Notes: generated from the sequence alone by a model not told the origin. 64,000 nt of DNA from Toxonevra muliebris (GCA_963691655.1 OY829328.1:6352204-6416203); one strand, 5' to 3'; shown: positions 48,476 to 63,200, counted from the first letter of the stretch. Numbers and translations are program-made.

Positions 48476-50264
48476 AATATATATTTGTTTGTCAACTTTA
48501 AATTATATGCAATTTCAAAGATAGTTTAGAAAAATTAAAATTTTTCTTCAAACATATTAAAGTTGTTAGTGAATTTTCTAAAAATCAAACAGATTAACAA
48601 AACTCGACTTACAAATAAATTTTATGCTATAATGCAATATTTTTTGAAGCGTGTTTTTGCGTGTTTTGAACCAAGTCATGGGTTGAAGATATTCAGGGAA
48701 ATTATCTCAAAATTTGTATGTGGAACACAAGTACCGAACGTTAACAGATTTCCCTTAATTTGTAAATATCGAGAGGATTGTGTTTTTTTTTCACTAAAGC
48801 TAGTTATTAATTGGAATTAAGGAAAACACAAATTGGGGGAAAAAAATTAAGCTAACTTAAATAAAAATTAATTTAAAAAGTAAAACTAAGTGATTTAATA
48901 GCATCTATATTATTTATTTGAGCATTATAAGTGAATTTTCTAAAAAATAACAAGTCTATGGTTTTTAAACAATTTAATATTTGAAAAAAAAAATTTAATA
49001 AAAATCGATATAATTAACTAAAAGCAAATGAAAATAAAACAATTTATATTTACATAATTGAAAAAATTTCAAGGTTGCATGTGAATTTCCCAAAAATTAA
49101 AAAATAATTAAAATAAATTTTGGTTTTAATAAAAAAAATAAATAATAAATTAATAATTTTCACTAAGCCGATTAATTTTTAAGCCTAATATTAAAAATAT
49201 TAATATTAAAAAATCATGGTTTTAATTTGCTGACCCTGTTTTATATAAACAAAACTGTCTTTTATTATTATGTGCCAGATTAAGAAAAGTGAAAAAGTGT
49301 TTAATACATACATATTAAAAATGTTACAATTGCTCATACATGAATGAGCGCTCGTATACCTGCGCGCTTTTATATATATTTTTATTTACATATATTGAAA
49401 TAAAACCACGTTTCAAGCAGAAAATAAAATATTTTAATTTTTATTAAGTTTGCAACTTTATACCTACATTTTCAAATACATGCATTTCCTGCATATCAAT
49501 AAATATCTCAAAAAAAAAAGTTACTTTGGAAAATTAATATTACTGGACACCAATAAACATTATAACTGAATTAAGTGCGAATAATTTTACACAAATAACA
49601 AAAGTTAGTGAATAATAAGACTAAAATAAATAAATAATCACCAAATTATAGGCTACAATCCGTAACTCAAAACTTGAAAGCTAAAAATCTTTTATTAAAG
49701 GTGTTACCTAATGTTCTTTTCTTCAGAAAAAGTTTAATACTGCAAAGAAAGTTCCGTAAATTGTAAATGCTTCCAACATAGCAATACCCGTTCCTGAAAG
49801 TAAAGTTAAACTCAATAAGTTTAACTCTTGAAATCGAAAAATGGTGTAACCTGAAGTTATGAAACTTTTTCTATTAATTTCAGCAATATAATTGGCTTTA
49901 AAAATGAACTCGTAGCATCCGTCACAAAATGTTACGACGTTATAGCAAGAACTTTATTATTTTACCCGTTACTCCAAAGTTTATTTAATGGGCAAGGTAT
50001 AATTTGTCTCTATCTTAAAAAGTTTGCAATCTTAAACTTTGCTCATGAGTGAAAACTGGGTTATTTAAAAATATACCTGCACGAAAACCATCAAAAATAA
50101 AAATAATAAAAAAAAAACATCAATCGTGAATTACATAGACAGTGATATAACTGCCCAAGGAAAATTTATTTTTCCTACAGTTTACTAAAATTAAAGACTA
50201 TTTAACTTTGAAATAATAGCATACATTCAGTGTTTAAAAATTTGATATAAATAATAAAAGAAAA
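48476..50264. other. AT-rich sequence directly upstream of the Nox start codon
   Basis: It probably contains 5' UTR and/or intron of the Nox gene. I cannot place a transcription start. An out-of-frame ATG 7 bases before the Nox ATG opens a short upstream frame. Confidence 0.35.
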
Positions 50265-50271
50265 TGTTAAA

Positions 50272-51216
50272 ATGGAAAATGCGCCGAGAATAACCTCATC
50301 ATCAACAACCAATCAAAATGGTAGTATTGAAAATCATCGTGGTTCAGTGTCATCAATAAAATCACTTGATGTTCCTACGACACCAACCCGATCCCCAAAG
50401 AAGGTATCCTTTTCTGATGATTTGCCTTATAGTCCAACGCCAACAGAGGAAATGACAATAAGCAGAAGTGACAGTAGCTCAAACAATAGCACAATTTTCA
50501 GCAACAATACTAACAGTAACAGTCACAACAACAACAAAACATCACTGTCACACAATGCAATAGTGACAGAGCAAGAACTTTCCGCTGTAAATCATGTGCT
50601 TTTACAAGCAGCGCATTATCTGGAAAAGTTACATGGTTCACGCGGCAATGAACAAACAACGACTGAATTAGAGAATGGCGAAAAAAATAAAAATATAAAT
50701 AGTACAACACCAACACAAACATCATCAAATGTTATAACAAAGGAAATTTATAGTAATGAACCCAGAAATTTAAATGAAAACGATAGTGTGCTGGAAAATA
50801 AAATGGCATTAACATCAACATCGTCACCATCGTCACCCGCGGTATTAGAAACCCTAGATTTATCAGTGATATCGGAAATGAGATCACCTTTCCAACTGGT
50901 ATCTAAAAGTCCAAATCTAACTCGAAGTTCGTTTGGTGTAAACTCCACCAATAATTCCACCTCCAATCCCATCGCCAATACCTCCGCCTCCTCCTCGTCC
51001 CCTTCCTCTGCTGTGATGCATGAAATTAGCGAAGAGCAATTACACGTGGCCAAATACATTGACCGCTACAACCTCAATTTAGATAAGAATTGCAGTTCCA
51101 TGGAATTGGAAGCAAGACGCGAAAAAATTCGTTGGCTTCTTATATCCGAATGCAGCGCTCTGTTAGGTGAAGAGAAACATACGCGTGAAGCTTTTAGGAA
51201 ATTATTTTTAGAAGAG
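50272..51216 (+). CDS. Nox: Nox coding exon 1: disordered N-terminus with PP1-docking-like motif
   Basis: Encodes 315 residues and ends in phase 0 at GAAGAG before GTGAGT. It is rich in Ser, Asn, Thr and Pro, so largely disordered, and much longer than the N-terminus of human NOX5. Residues 43-47 (KKVSF, bases 50398-50412) fit the RVxF consensus for binding protein phosphatase 1. Several Ser/Thr-Pro sites surround it (TPTRSP, YSPTP). From about residue 256 the composition changes to a helical, charged segment ([15 protein letters not shown]...[20 protein letters not shown]) that leads into the first EF-hand. Function of the extension is inference only. Confidence 0.9.
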
Positions 51217-54200
51217 GTGAGTACTAATATATTAAATTTCGATTTTATATTATTGAAATGGGAAATCTACGAAGAAATTCACCACTCTTACACATTTTTT
51301 ATGTCCTTTGTAAACTTATCCAATTTTTAAAGAATGCCTAAAGTTGAACACAATTTACTTAACTAAATCTATACCGCTTCATCGGGTATCGCTTACTTGG
51401 GTATCAGCGAGTTCCAACTAATCACAGTTTAATATTAAATTCTTCATAAAATGAGAAATTCACCGTCTCCATTAATCCCAGCCGGGTTAGAAATATGACA
51501 AAAAAAAAAAACACTGCGAAATTTCTAAACAAAAAATAAAAGCTTTAAATGAAACCACTGTGATTATTAATTTCACTATATTCAAAAAGAGTGCAATGAA
51601 GTATAAACTGTCGGTACATATTGCTGTTTACAAGTTTTTAAATTTTTTATTATTAATTACTTTATCTTTCAAATGCGCAATTCTTTATTATTTCTCTTCA
51701 TTGTTTTCTTGTTTGAGATACTAAAATTTGATAAAATATTCTATGCATTTTACACATTACAAAAAACATAAATTCAGAATATTAATGAACTATAAATAAA
51801 TTAGCAAAAACGTGAATTTCAGCTAGAAAGAAGTTTAACCAGTCAGTCACATCTGCTTGTCTTGAAGTCTATCAAATTAAAAATATACCCATATTCAAAC
51901 TGAAGAATATTTGCATAAAATTATTTCGATATATGCAAACAAATAAAAAAACAAAATCAACAACAATATTTAATCAAAAAATTAAAAAGAAAAAAAACCC
52001 AAAATCAAACTCAAACATGTTTAAATGGGCCACAATCAACAAAAGCCAGTTTCTGTTTTGTTTTTTAGGGAGAAAAGTTGAGAGGTACTAGGTAGAGATA
52101 AACTGAAGGATAAAACTGGTTTCTTCTTCCGATGAAGCAAATTCAATTATCTCTGTGTATTATAATATTTAGGGCATTTTATGTACATAAGTATGTAGCT
52201 TTTATACATTCCTTGAACATTTAATTTTATACTCAATGAAGGACTTTCTAGGCAAATTTAGTGCAGTCATATACAAGTATTTGGCTTCTAAAATGAACCT
52301 TCACTTTTTGATAAATACTCATAAATGTATCAATGAACAAAATCCACCCAACAATTCTCTAAAAATTGGCTTTAGTCATATCAATCGAGAAAAAAAATTT
52401 TCAACTGCAAAAATTATTTATCATATATATCTAAGTAAATAAATATGACACCACAATATTAAATTAAAAATGAAATAAGTTTTTGATGTGTATATTGAAG
52501 TATATCAAAATGAGGAGACCCCAAACTCCACAGAAGATGCATGCAAAGTTCTGGATTGTGTCCGAATCAAAATATTTATTTCTTATAAAGTTTTTACCAT
52601 TGAATCGGAATCGTTCAGCAGGATTTTTAGATATTCTATGTCTAATAAAAATGCCTTTTTTATATGTACACTCTTCGGGTTTTGGGCAATACAAAAATTA
52701 CAACAACAAAAAACCTTTTCAAAGGAAATGACTCTATGAGCATGCCAGACTCCGATTTAAATCTAATTATTGCACTTATCGTTCATATCATTTACATAGA
52801 TTGTTCTACTTTCACTTGTCCACTAGTGCTACATCTTTTATCAGTTAATGGAAACAATTAACATATAATCTAGCAACATACCGCCTCCACACACACTTTC
52901 ATTGTCGTCCTTGCTTTTGTTCCCCCCACATATCGTTTCAAGTGATCCGTTTTTGTAGGAACTGGCTCCCCATTTGTCTAAAAACGATCACATTCTGCTC
53001 AATAACTTAATTCCGCTTTCACAAACAAACTGTCAATGCTTTCCTAACTATAACCCTTCAAGTATACCGTTTGAAACGTTTCCTTTGAATGGGAGGTGTC
53101 ACTCCTATTTTCTCTATCCTCTCTATTTTCTTCCAGCATTCCACTGGCAAAGTTCTCGATCCAACTACCAATAATTTGTCAAAAATAATTTAGGAAATGC
53201 ACCGTATTAAAAATCAGGGTTGCATAAAAGATGTCATATTCACTAATTTAAGCCCACCCATATTTAAACCATAAAATTGTATTGACAAATCATATTTTCA
53301 TTCCATATATTAGTAATACACCATTAATAGTTCCTCAGATATCCAATAATGAAAATTCAGGTTACATGAAATGTGCCGCCCCTCTTTTTCAATCTCACCC
53401 ACGTTTTTCTTGTAGCATGGCATTATCCATTAATATTAAAATGCAATTGGATAGTATGAGAGGTGCCACTCCTACTTGTTCACAAATGAACAAGTTCCGT
53501 CCAACCACTACCAAGAACACACAAAATTTCATTATTTTACTGGGGTTCCCCTGTTAGTTCATTTCAACAGTCGTTTGTATGGTAGGTGCCACGCCCACTA
53601 ATCCACGTTCATCTATGTTATTCTCATATAAAGGCATTGTGCAAATAAATAAATCTTAGAGCTATAATCGATTAAATTAAGTTTTTTCTATCGAAAAAAA
53701 TCTAGTTTCGTCGATTACAGTGACATCTATCAGATCCAACCCGTAAAATCAAAATTGTAGTAGAAAATAGAGATTTCCAAGATTTTAAAGTTACCCTCCA
53801 TTCTACCTACAAGGAGGGGGGAGCTAATTTCAGCCTTATTATGAATTTTTTTCGTCGAGAGCTTATTGCTCGAGATATTTCAAATTAAAAAAATTAGATT
53901 TTTCACTTTTATATGTATGTATACTTTTTGATAATTTGATTATCAGTGCTAGAAAACTTTTAGTTCGGTACTGGTATCTAAATTCTACACAATTTTTTTC
54001 TCATTATTTATATAATTCATAAAATTGTTTTATGATAATTCCAAGATTTTTATTGTTTTAATAACGAAATTATTAATTAACATAATTATTTAATTTACAT
54101 AAATTACACCTATATAATTAAATATAAAAGCCGGTAGTAGCACCATTTCAATTGGTATTAAACAACTGGCAAATTTACAAGTGTATATATGTACACATAC

Positions 54201-57200
54201 ATATGTTAATTACCTATTCTTATACCTCTTTGTTTATAAAAAATATTAAATAAAATTCATAAACAATTACGTAGTATGTAAACAACGATTTATTTTTAAA
54301 TTTCTCCGTGATGTCTGTAACAATGAAATTACTATTTCTAAAATTTGCAGGCATCCAACGAAACTATTTAATAATATACTAAAAATTAACGTGATGAGCA
54401 AATTGTAAATTATTCAGAAACATTAAATTCTTTAAGATATTACACCTTTGTAAACGTATCAATTAGTTATAGTGATACTTTACTTATGTTCTGGTGTTAA
54501 AGAAACAATTATTTATATTTAGATATTCTACTACAAATGCCGCACATTGCATCATAAATTTATGTCTTTCATTCTGCATAATTTGGCATTTTTGATATTG
54601 TTACTAAAACAATTTATGTTAATTCCTGGCACTCCTTTCTTGATCATCACAATAAAAATCTAAAGTATTTTGTGTCTTTAGTTGGTACCTACGAAGAACA
54701 AAAGCCATAATGATAATACCATTGCCGTATTCAGCAATATATTTCCTTAGAGGATTCTCTACACTATGGTCCATAACTATAGCCGCACCTATATTTTAAC
54801 ACTTTCACTGATTCTAAAAGATTGTAGAATAAAACCAATATTTTTTATAAAAGAACACTAAAATTAAATTAATTTAAAATTAAAATTATCTTAAAAGTAT
54901 TTGGGAATATACCGTTAAAATTCTAATAAAATATCATAAGAATATTATATTGGTGTGTGGCAGTAAAATAAATAAATACTAAAATCAAGAAATACTGACT
55001 CAAAAATCCGATCAATTAATTCCCAATTCGCAATTTACAACTCTAAGGGCTGTTTTCTCAATGTCCGGTTAAGCACTAATCAGAGCTAACTACTTCTACT
55101 AACCGTCGGTTAAAGTTCGGATTAGTGCTTAACCGGACATTGAGAAAACGGTCGTAAAACATTTTAGATTTGCCTATTTCATAGTAAATTCATTAAACAA
55201 GAGTATCCCAAATGTTTTCTATTCGGTTCTGATTCGGAGAACATAGTGACCATTTAAAAACTTTAACATCGCACTTTCACGGCAAACATGTTCCTTATTT
55301 TTTGACTACTATAAACTGAAGCGTTGTCATGTCCAAAAATCCATTAATCAGCTCTGTATTTCTGCAGAAATGGGAGCAGATCAGTATTGATATTGGAAGT
55401 TTCTTAAAAGTATCTAAATTATGTGAAAATTGTACCTTTATGAGTCCAATTGTGCCTAACAGAGGTGTGATCGGTTTATTTTGCTTCTATAACTAAAAAA
55501 AACCGCGACATGTATGCCAAAATTTCTGAATTTTTAATTATATTGATAAGGGAGGGGGGCCTGATATTTGATTTGTTTTCTTTAAAAAAATTTTTACATC
55601 CTTTTCTCATCTAGACTGATCCAAGGGGCCGAAAATTCTTGGAAAGAGTGCCACGTTTTTTTTTTCAAACAAAACTATTCTATGAAATATTGGGTTATTT
55701 TAGATCCACAAACCTAAGTTGTTTGGAATTTTTCATGTTGAATCAACGTTTTGAGTTTTCCTTAGTGCAAAATATTGGTTTTGGTTATTTTCAACCATCT
55801 ATGAAGTCGAGAGTAATGTTTATTTCAAATTTGTCATACAATATTTAGAACAAGATTCAGACTTTATGTAAAAGCTCAGCAATTTTACGAAATCTTTGTT
55901 GAAAGTTTAATAATTTTTGACATTTCTTAAAAAGTAAATATACAAGCAAACAAAATTCAGAAAATTCATTAGTTATTTTTTAAAAAATTTTTAACTTCAA
56001 GAAATTCTTTTGAAAGCCCACTCATTGGATCCACCACTGCATTTTTATATTTCTATATTTTTATATGATACTAGGGAAAGCTGTTCCCAGCATTTTATTG
56101 TAGCAAAAAGTAAACTATTAAAGTACCTCCTCCGAAATTTGTTTTGGAAAAATAACGAGGTTCTTTGCGGATATCTCCCTAATATGAGTTAAGTCTAGGA
56201 GGACCGAGCAAATTAAACTGGTTTTCATCGGAAAAATTTACCTAACATAAAATGGGAAAAATGGTCAAAATGTCAATAGAAAATTTGGCAGAAATAACTT
56301 ACTATTTTCATATTTTCTCATTAAAATTCGAGGAGGGTTTTCATATGGCAGGCCAATTATCTGGGTATGGTCTTCAGTTTTTGTCTTACTATGAAACATT
56401 TAAACAATTTAGTGTATATTTTTTCTTTAATTTTTTGCCATGTTGACAATGAAGCGCTCATCTCGTCCGGAAAGCTTTGATTTCGGGGTACCCTTTTTAT
56501 TTTTGCCATAATTACTTAATTCTTTCAAATAATTTCGAGTTAGTCTATCAGATCAATTAAGTTTCCTGGCAAATTTCGTGATAACTGGGACCGACCGACC
56601 GACCTCTTTAAAAGCAAAAAGCTTTGCCTTTTCCCTCGTCAATTATATGAGTTCGGGGCACTAAAATAAATAAATACTAAAGTCAAAAAAAAAAAATATC
56701 GTTGACTGACCAAAACTTTATGCAAACTGAAAAAGATCACAACACAGTTATAGTTATGATCTAATCAAAAATCAAAGATTTTCAAATCCTTTTAAAACAT
56801 TTTTGATTTTAGATTAACTTGTTTTTGATTATTAGATTTCTCAGCAATCTTTTGGAATCAGTGAAGGTGTTAAAATATAGGTTTCGGGTATTGTTATGCA
56901 CCATAGTGTAAAGATAGGGAAGAGGGAAAGAATTCTCTTACTCTGTTGTCATTACTGTGAAAAATATTCACAAGAGGAGTGGTACAACAAAGAAATTAAT
57001 TAACTCTGTAATATCTATTTAGACTGCATGACTCACGATGGCGGTTCTTGTAATACTGGAAAATCAGGAACTAATAGCATCAAAAACAAAAATACCGCTA
57101 TATAATATACCGTTTCGAATATATTTGAAGAAATTCAGATTCACATCGTGGTATTGAATAAGATTAGTAATTTCATCTTCTCCTTCCACAAACGGAACTA

Positions 57201-60200
57201 AAAGAACTAGTCCTCCAGCCCTGCCAGTAAATCGCCAACCGTATTAGTAACTGACTATTTCTATCTGCGGCGCGTAGTGGGATGGATGCCGAAACTTGGT
57301 GGGCATTACTGATCTAATGACTTTTAAAAACAAAACAAAAACTGCTGTCTATATGTTTTATGAGGTGCTGATTTTGATTTAGATATTGAATTTTTTGTAG
57401 GATCCATATTTGGGGTTTCTGTAGTGTCTAATACTGGTCTAATTGAGCAACTCAATGAAATTTTACACAGAGATTTCTTAATCAAAAACATAACTTTTGG
57501 TTTGTTTCAATCTCACAATGAGAGCCCAGGTAGGTCTAATAGGAGGTCTAGATCAGAAGCTGAAAAACGCGAGTACACTCTCCCTAGACAACCCGCCTTT
57601 TCTTTACAACTCATTACAATGAAGCTAAATTTCAAATAAATACTCTAAACTAATTGAAGCATATGTATAAAAAGAAAATTAATTTTGGTCCAAATGCTAT
57701 TTTTTGAAAAAAATGTTCCGGAGGAGGCTAAAATCGGAACTATATCTTTTCTTCCCCACGTAATTTTCAAATATTTGAAAAATGTGTTGTTTCGAGCGCT
57801 GCTGTGCATATGTAACGGCCCTAATGAGAAAAAAAAAAAGATTTCAAGATCTCTTAAGGGCACACCTATTATGATCGACTAAAAAAAAAGACGATTTTCG
57901 TAAATATTTTTTTTTATAGAAAAGTATTGCATTGAATGTTTTAAAGTTTTAAAAATATATCTGTGGTAAAAAGCAATAACCACTTAAGTCCGAAAATCTC
58001 ATTTTGAGTAAACACGGTTTGAAGTTAAAGTGAATACTTTTCTTTTTTAATAACTTTTGTTTTAAAAAAACATAGAAATTCGGGGATTTCACATGTGCAT
58101 TGGAATAAGAACAACACGATAGCATTTATAACTTAATTCTGTCTTAAGTCGACTTAAGCGTTTATTGCTTTTGACCACAGATATTTGTGCATAAAAAATG
58201 TATACATAGCATTTTTTTTAACGAATAAATTTGATTTTCAGCAAGTTATTCGCTATCTCTCAAGTCTGAAAAAAAAATTCTCCCACTGATGCAGTGATTG
58301 CGCCCTCCACAGCGCCTGAAATCAAAACAAAAAAAAAAAAGTTCATTTAACTAGAAGGTATTGAAAAAAATCTGATGATTTTGGCATGGCAAAATTACAT
58401 TTTTTACACAATCGAAAAACTGCAGGGTCATTGTATGGAAAAAGAAATACAAAATTTTCTGAAAAGAATCGATCGGATGATTTGTAATCAAGTTGGAACT
58501 GCAGCGGATTTGAAAAGTGTAGTTTTGAGAAAACCGCGTTTAAAGATAAAATTATTGATTTCACTGTTATGAGCAGCTACTCTTTAGATGGCCGCAGTTC
58601 AAAAACTATTTGATAAGTATGGAGTTACGTGGATTAATTTCGAAGTTGTCAACGCTGTTTTGCTATCATTACAAACCTAATCAACGGTCACTTCTCTGTA
58701 ATTAGAAGTTTGAAACTGTTGAATTGAAGCTTCCATATTAATTTATTCAAATTTTATACCTATAGGTCATGTCAAGGGTAAATCCAAGAAAATAGTATTA
58801 GAGAAAGCTCTAAATCATCACACTTTTTTATCTCTACTTACAATATTATTACCTAACTACTGCTATTTATGTGAATGTAGATACATACCTATAATGCAAT
58901 ATTCTAATAACATAAACTCTTCTTCATACTTAATTTTGCAGGAGTTTCAACAAAAGCTATTTCATCTCTTTGATCTGGAGGGTAATGGTTATCTTGTGCA
59001 AGATCGTTGGATTGAACATTTAAAAGGGCGTTTAACGTAAGTACGACATACTTATATACAAATATATTTTTGTTACATGTCAGCTTGTATGCAATTTCTA
59101 CATAAGAGTCAATCCATTTATGCAAATATACATACATACATATGTGCATGTGATGCCAAAATCCTCTTAGGTCTATTTTATATCTATTTAGATAAATGTA
59201 CACTTGTTAAATATTTCTTAACAGCAACGTCTTCTTTTTTAACATGTTATTGTTGCTGTTAAGTGCTCGTACCACATGTGTTGGCGTTGCAATTGACTTA
59301 TTAGACTCATGTTCTTGTATGTTGCTTGCCACAATCTGCATAAACATGTATCTAAAATGTGTAGAATTGTTTGGTGTATAGTGTATACTGCTCCTCACAT
59401 CTTCAAGTCATTGCATTAAGACTCTGTTGCATGGCTACCTTACGTCCACCTACTGAATTTTCGCTTTTGCGAACTACAACATCACACCAAATACCAAATA
59501 CCAATGACATGCCTTTTCGCCACACAGTAATGTCTCCTACTTGTTTTCTTGTAATCGTCTTTATAATAAAGTCATCATTGAGATTGCTTTTCAATTATTT
59601 TCTTTCCTGTTTTTCTTACAAAATATGGAGTGCAAGAATGTTTCAACCAAGTAACATTTGTGTGTGTTTTGGATATTATCTGAAGAAATTTGTGCATTTT
59701 GCTAACATACATAATGCATCGAATGAGCCCATGGCAGAAGTTTATAATTTCACACTCTTTGAGGAGAAAATATTTTCCTCTTTAATATGAATAATACGTT
59801 CTTAGACATCAAACTTCCCAGACATCAAATTGATATATGTACCTCCCTAATTAACTATGTATATAACTCACTTAATAAGATAACTTGTTAATTGGCTAAT
59901 TAAATTCTTGTGCATGAACTATACCACAATATAGGGCTCATTTTATAAAAAATTGGACTTGCCACTGAACTTATTGGATTTTTCCACTCTACTCTATTAA
60001 AATATTGTATTATAAAAGCATATAAAATGTTTTTATTTATAAATTAAATGTTGGATTCTTCTTCTTCTGCTTTTTGCAGTGATGACAGACAAATGGATTT
60101 TGCTGAGCAATTAGAATCGGTGGCATACGTTATTTGCGGTGAAAATAGTAAAATTACGTTTAAGAATTTCTGTGAAATTTGGCATGCACGTGGGGTAAGT

Positions 60201-63200
60201 TTCAACTAAAATGAAAAACAAAATTTAAAAAAACAGCGAATAACCTAAAAATAAATTACACAGATCCTAGATAAATTATATCGCCTTATCGATGCTGATG
60301 GTACAAACTTAATATCAACAAATCAAATAATGGAATTCATATCGCATTTAACGAATTCAAGGTAAGCCAATTTTAAGGGGATTCACTTCACAAAACATTT
60401 GAGCGAAAGCTTACCAAGCAAAGTGAATTCTCTGATGAAGAAGGAAGAAGATAGAAAAAAATTAGTACAAAAATCCATTAAATTTATTGCAATGTTTTGC
60501 TTGTACATTTACAAATTGCGAGCAAATTAAAGTGCAACATATACTCGTAGTTAATGCACTTTCTCACAATCTTTATCACAGCGCAGTGTAGAGCAAAAAC
60601 CAAGCGTCAACCAAGTTCGATACTAGTAATGTACTCTAGGTGCTATTAATCAAATGCAAGTCAATGCAATCTTTAATTAATCTTTAATTTATTGCACGAC
60701 CTTAACTTAGAATGTCTTCAATTTTTTGTGCTTTGGCTTCTACTTCTTCTTGATTTTTTATATCTTCTTCTTCTTATTATGTATTGCATTAACGTTATTT
60801 GTTGTTTTTTTTTTTTTTTTGCAGACCACGCACTGGCTTCGATAAGAGTTCCTTAGCACGTTTGGAACAACTCTTTCGCAATACTGTGGGAAATGAGCAA
60901 GAAATACGACGTGAAGAATTTAAAAAAATTGTTACTTCAAAGAATGTAAGTCACTGTACCGTGTACATGTGTGTACCTTGTATTTATCGTTGTTGTTATT
61001 ACCATAACATGACATACTTGTGACCAATATTATAATCATTTGATGGATGACTCATTCATTCATTCATTCATTCTTACGTTAATTCATACATTCATTCATA
61101 TATACTTTCAAATATAGCCTTTCTTTACGGAACGTGTCTTTCAAATATTTGACAAGGATAACTCTGGTTCGATATCATTGCAAGAATTTATTGATGCCAT
61201 ACATCAATTCTCTGGACAATCGGCAGATGATAAAATACGCTTTTTATTTAAAGTTTATGATATTGATGGTAAGTACCATAAATATATAAAAAAAAAAGTA
61301 ATATTACAAATATCTTTGATATTCTATGTCTGTGATTATTTGGCAAGGTGATGGCTTGATACAGCACAAGGAGTTGCATGATGTTATACGCGCTTGTATG
61401 GAAGAAAATGGCATGGAATTCTCAGAAGATCAAGTTAGTTTCATGGAAAAATTATGGCATGTGCCTGTTTAAAACTGCAACAAATTTTTATTTCTAGATT
61501 GAAGATCTGACAACGGCCATGTTTGAAGATGCCGATCCGTATAATCGCGGCGAGATCACTTATGAGGCCTTAAAGAACCAACTAAACAAACATGGTGGAT
61601 TACTGGAGAATCTTAGCATAACGTAAAAATAATTTTAAAAAAAAGTGAAAAAAAAATTTTAAAACACTTTACTCTAATGAGAAATGCTTAAAGACAGTAA
61701 GGGAGTATTTTTTGGCCCCCGGCCGCAATTATTCGGTTTTATAGTTACTATTTTAAACTTTCCAATAAGAAATTTTCGAACGCTTCCATATCGGTCCAAC
61801 ATTTGGCAACAAACTGTTGCCACAATACCGAATAATGTCAATTTACTCTTGATGTTCAGCTTTGACATTGGCCGTTGGCTTTTTAAGGGGTTACATGGGT
61901 ATGAAAATATCAAAATATTGATTATCAAATTGTATAATGTGTCTAAAATATTCTCCCAAATTTTTAAGTCAATTGGAGTAAAAGTTTACGAGATAGATCC
62001 CTGGGAAGTTCCACTCATCAGGCCAGGTCGGCTGAAAACTTTAATCGCGTTTTTCTCAAAACTTTATTTTTGAAGTCCGATTTTTTTCAAATTTTGCGCA
62101 CATCTTCAAGATAAGATTGACTAGTTCTTGAAATAAGAATTTTTTTTATCACAACTAATTTTACGAGGCAATACGTGGTGTAAATTATACCAAAAATAGG
62201 ACACGACTCTGCCAAAAATTAATTTTTTTTTTTTTTTGTTTTCTTCGTCCAAGTACGACCTATACATATCTACTAACAGAACTAATTTGATTAATTAAAT
62301 TCAGATGAAATCTATCGTGAGTTAATCTGGCAAAGCCAAGGAAGCTTTATTCTGAGGGATCACAGGAAATGAGGTGGCAATTGCTAAATTTTAAAAATTT
62401 AAAAATAAAAATTTTCTCAAAATATTTGTCAATCTTTTATTTTTGACATTTTTAATTATTTAATTATTTAATCGTTTAATAGTGCAATAGCAGCACTAGT
62501 ATTACACATGAGAAAAATACAATTGAGTTTTTTTGAGGATAATAAAAATAAAAATAGTAAAAGTAAAACAAAAAAATTGTTAATAATGAATATTAAAGTA
62601 TATTAAGCACATTTAAACATTGACTAGCAATAATGATGCAAAAGACCACAAGGTTTCAGCAAACTTCTTCAGGCCAGCAGAAGAGAAATTACATAAATAA
62701 TAAGGACTCACAGTTATACATGCAACATTATTACTTGGAAAAACAAAATCTTATGATGAAAAGTTTGAAAAAAATTTTTCATTTATTATGTATATTAGAA
62801 AAAAATTAGAAAAAACATTTTTTTTTTAGTCTTCGAAATCCATGTAACCCCCTAGGAGGGCCCGTAATGGAATGGTTGCTAATTCATGTTGTCAGGCATT
62901 ACCCAGCAACTTCAGGCCTTCTGCCGTATACGTAGCATATGCCTAGTCAATTTTTCTACACTTCATCTTCTTCTTTTATGGCACAATTTTATGGAACGTG
63001 GTTTGTTAGCTATAAATATTTGTATACGAATGGAAGGGACCTACAGTTTCATGTTGAATCCGAGCGTCGAAGTGAATATATCTCTTATGCAATTTTTACT
63101 CTTTGAGGTTTGTCATTGCAAGGCAAAAGGTGGTACTATGAAGATGAACTTGTACTTTTATTTTTGATTTTTGACCATACCGACCATAGAGTCCGGGCTC

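Noticed and set aside
51370..51500. Second copy of the SINE (CCCGGCTGGGAT-like word on the minus strand)
   Set aside because: Only a 12-base word matches and no A or B box is present.
59371..59790. 139-residue frame inside Nox intron 2 as a nested gene
   Set aside because: No domain or promoter evidence; splice sites of the host gene explain the region as intron.
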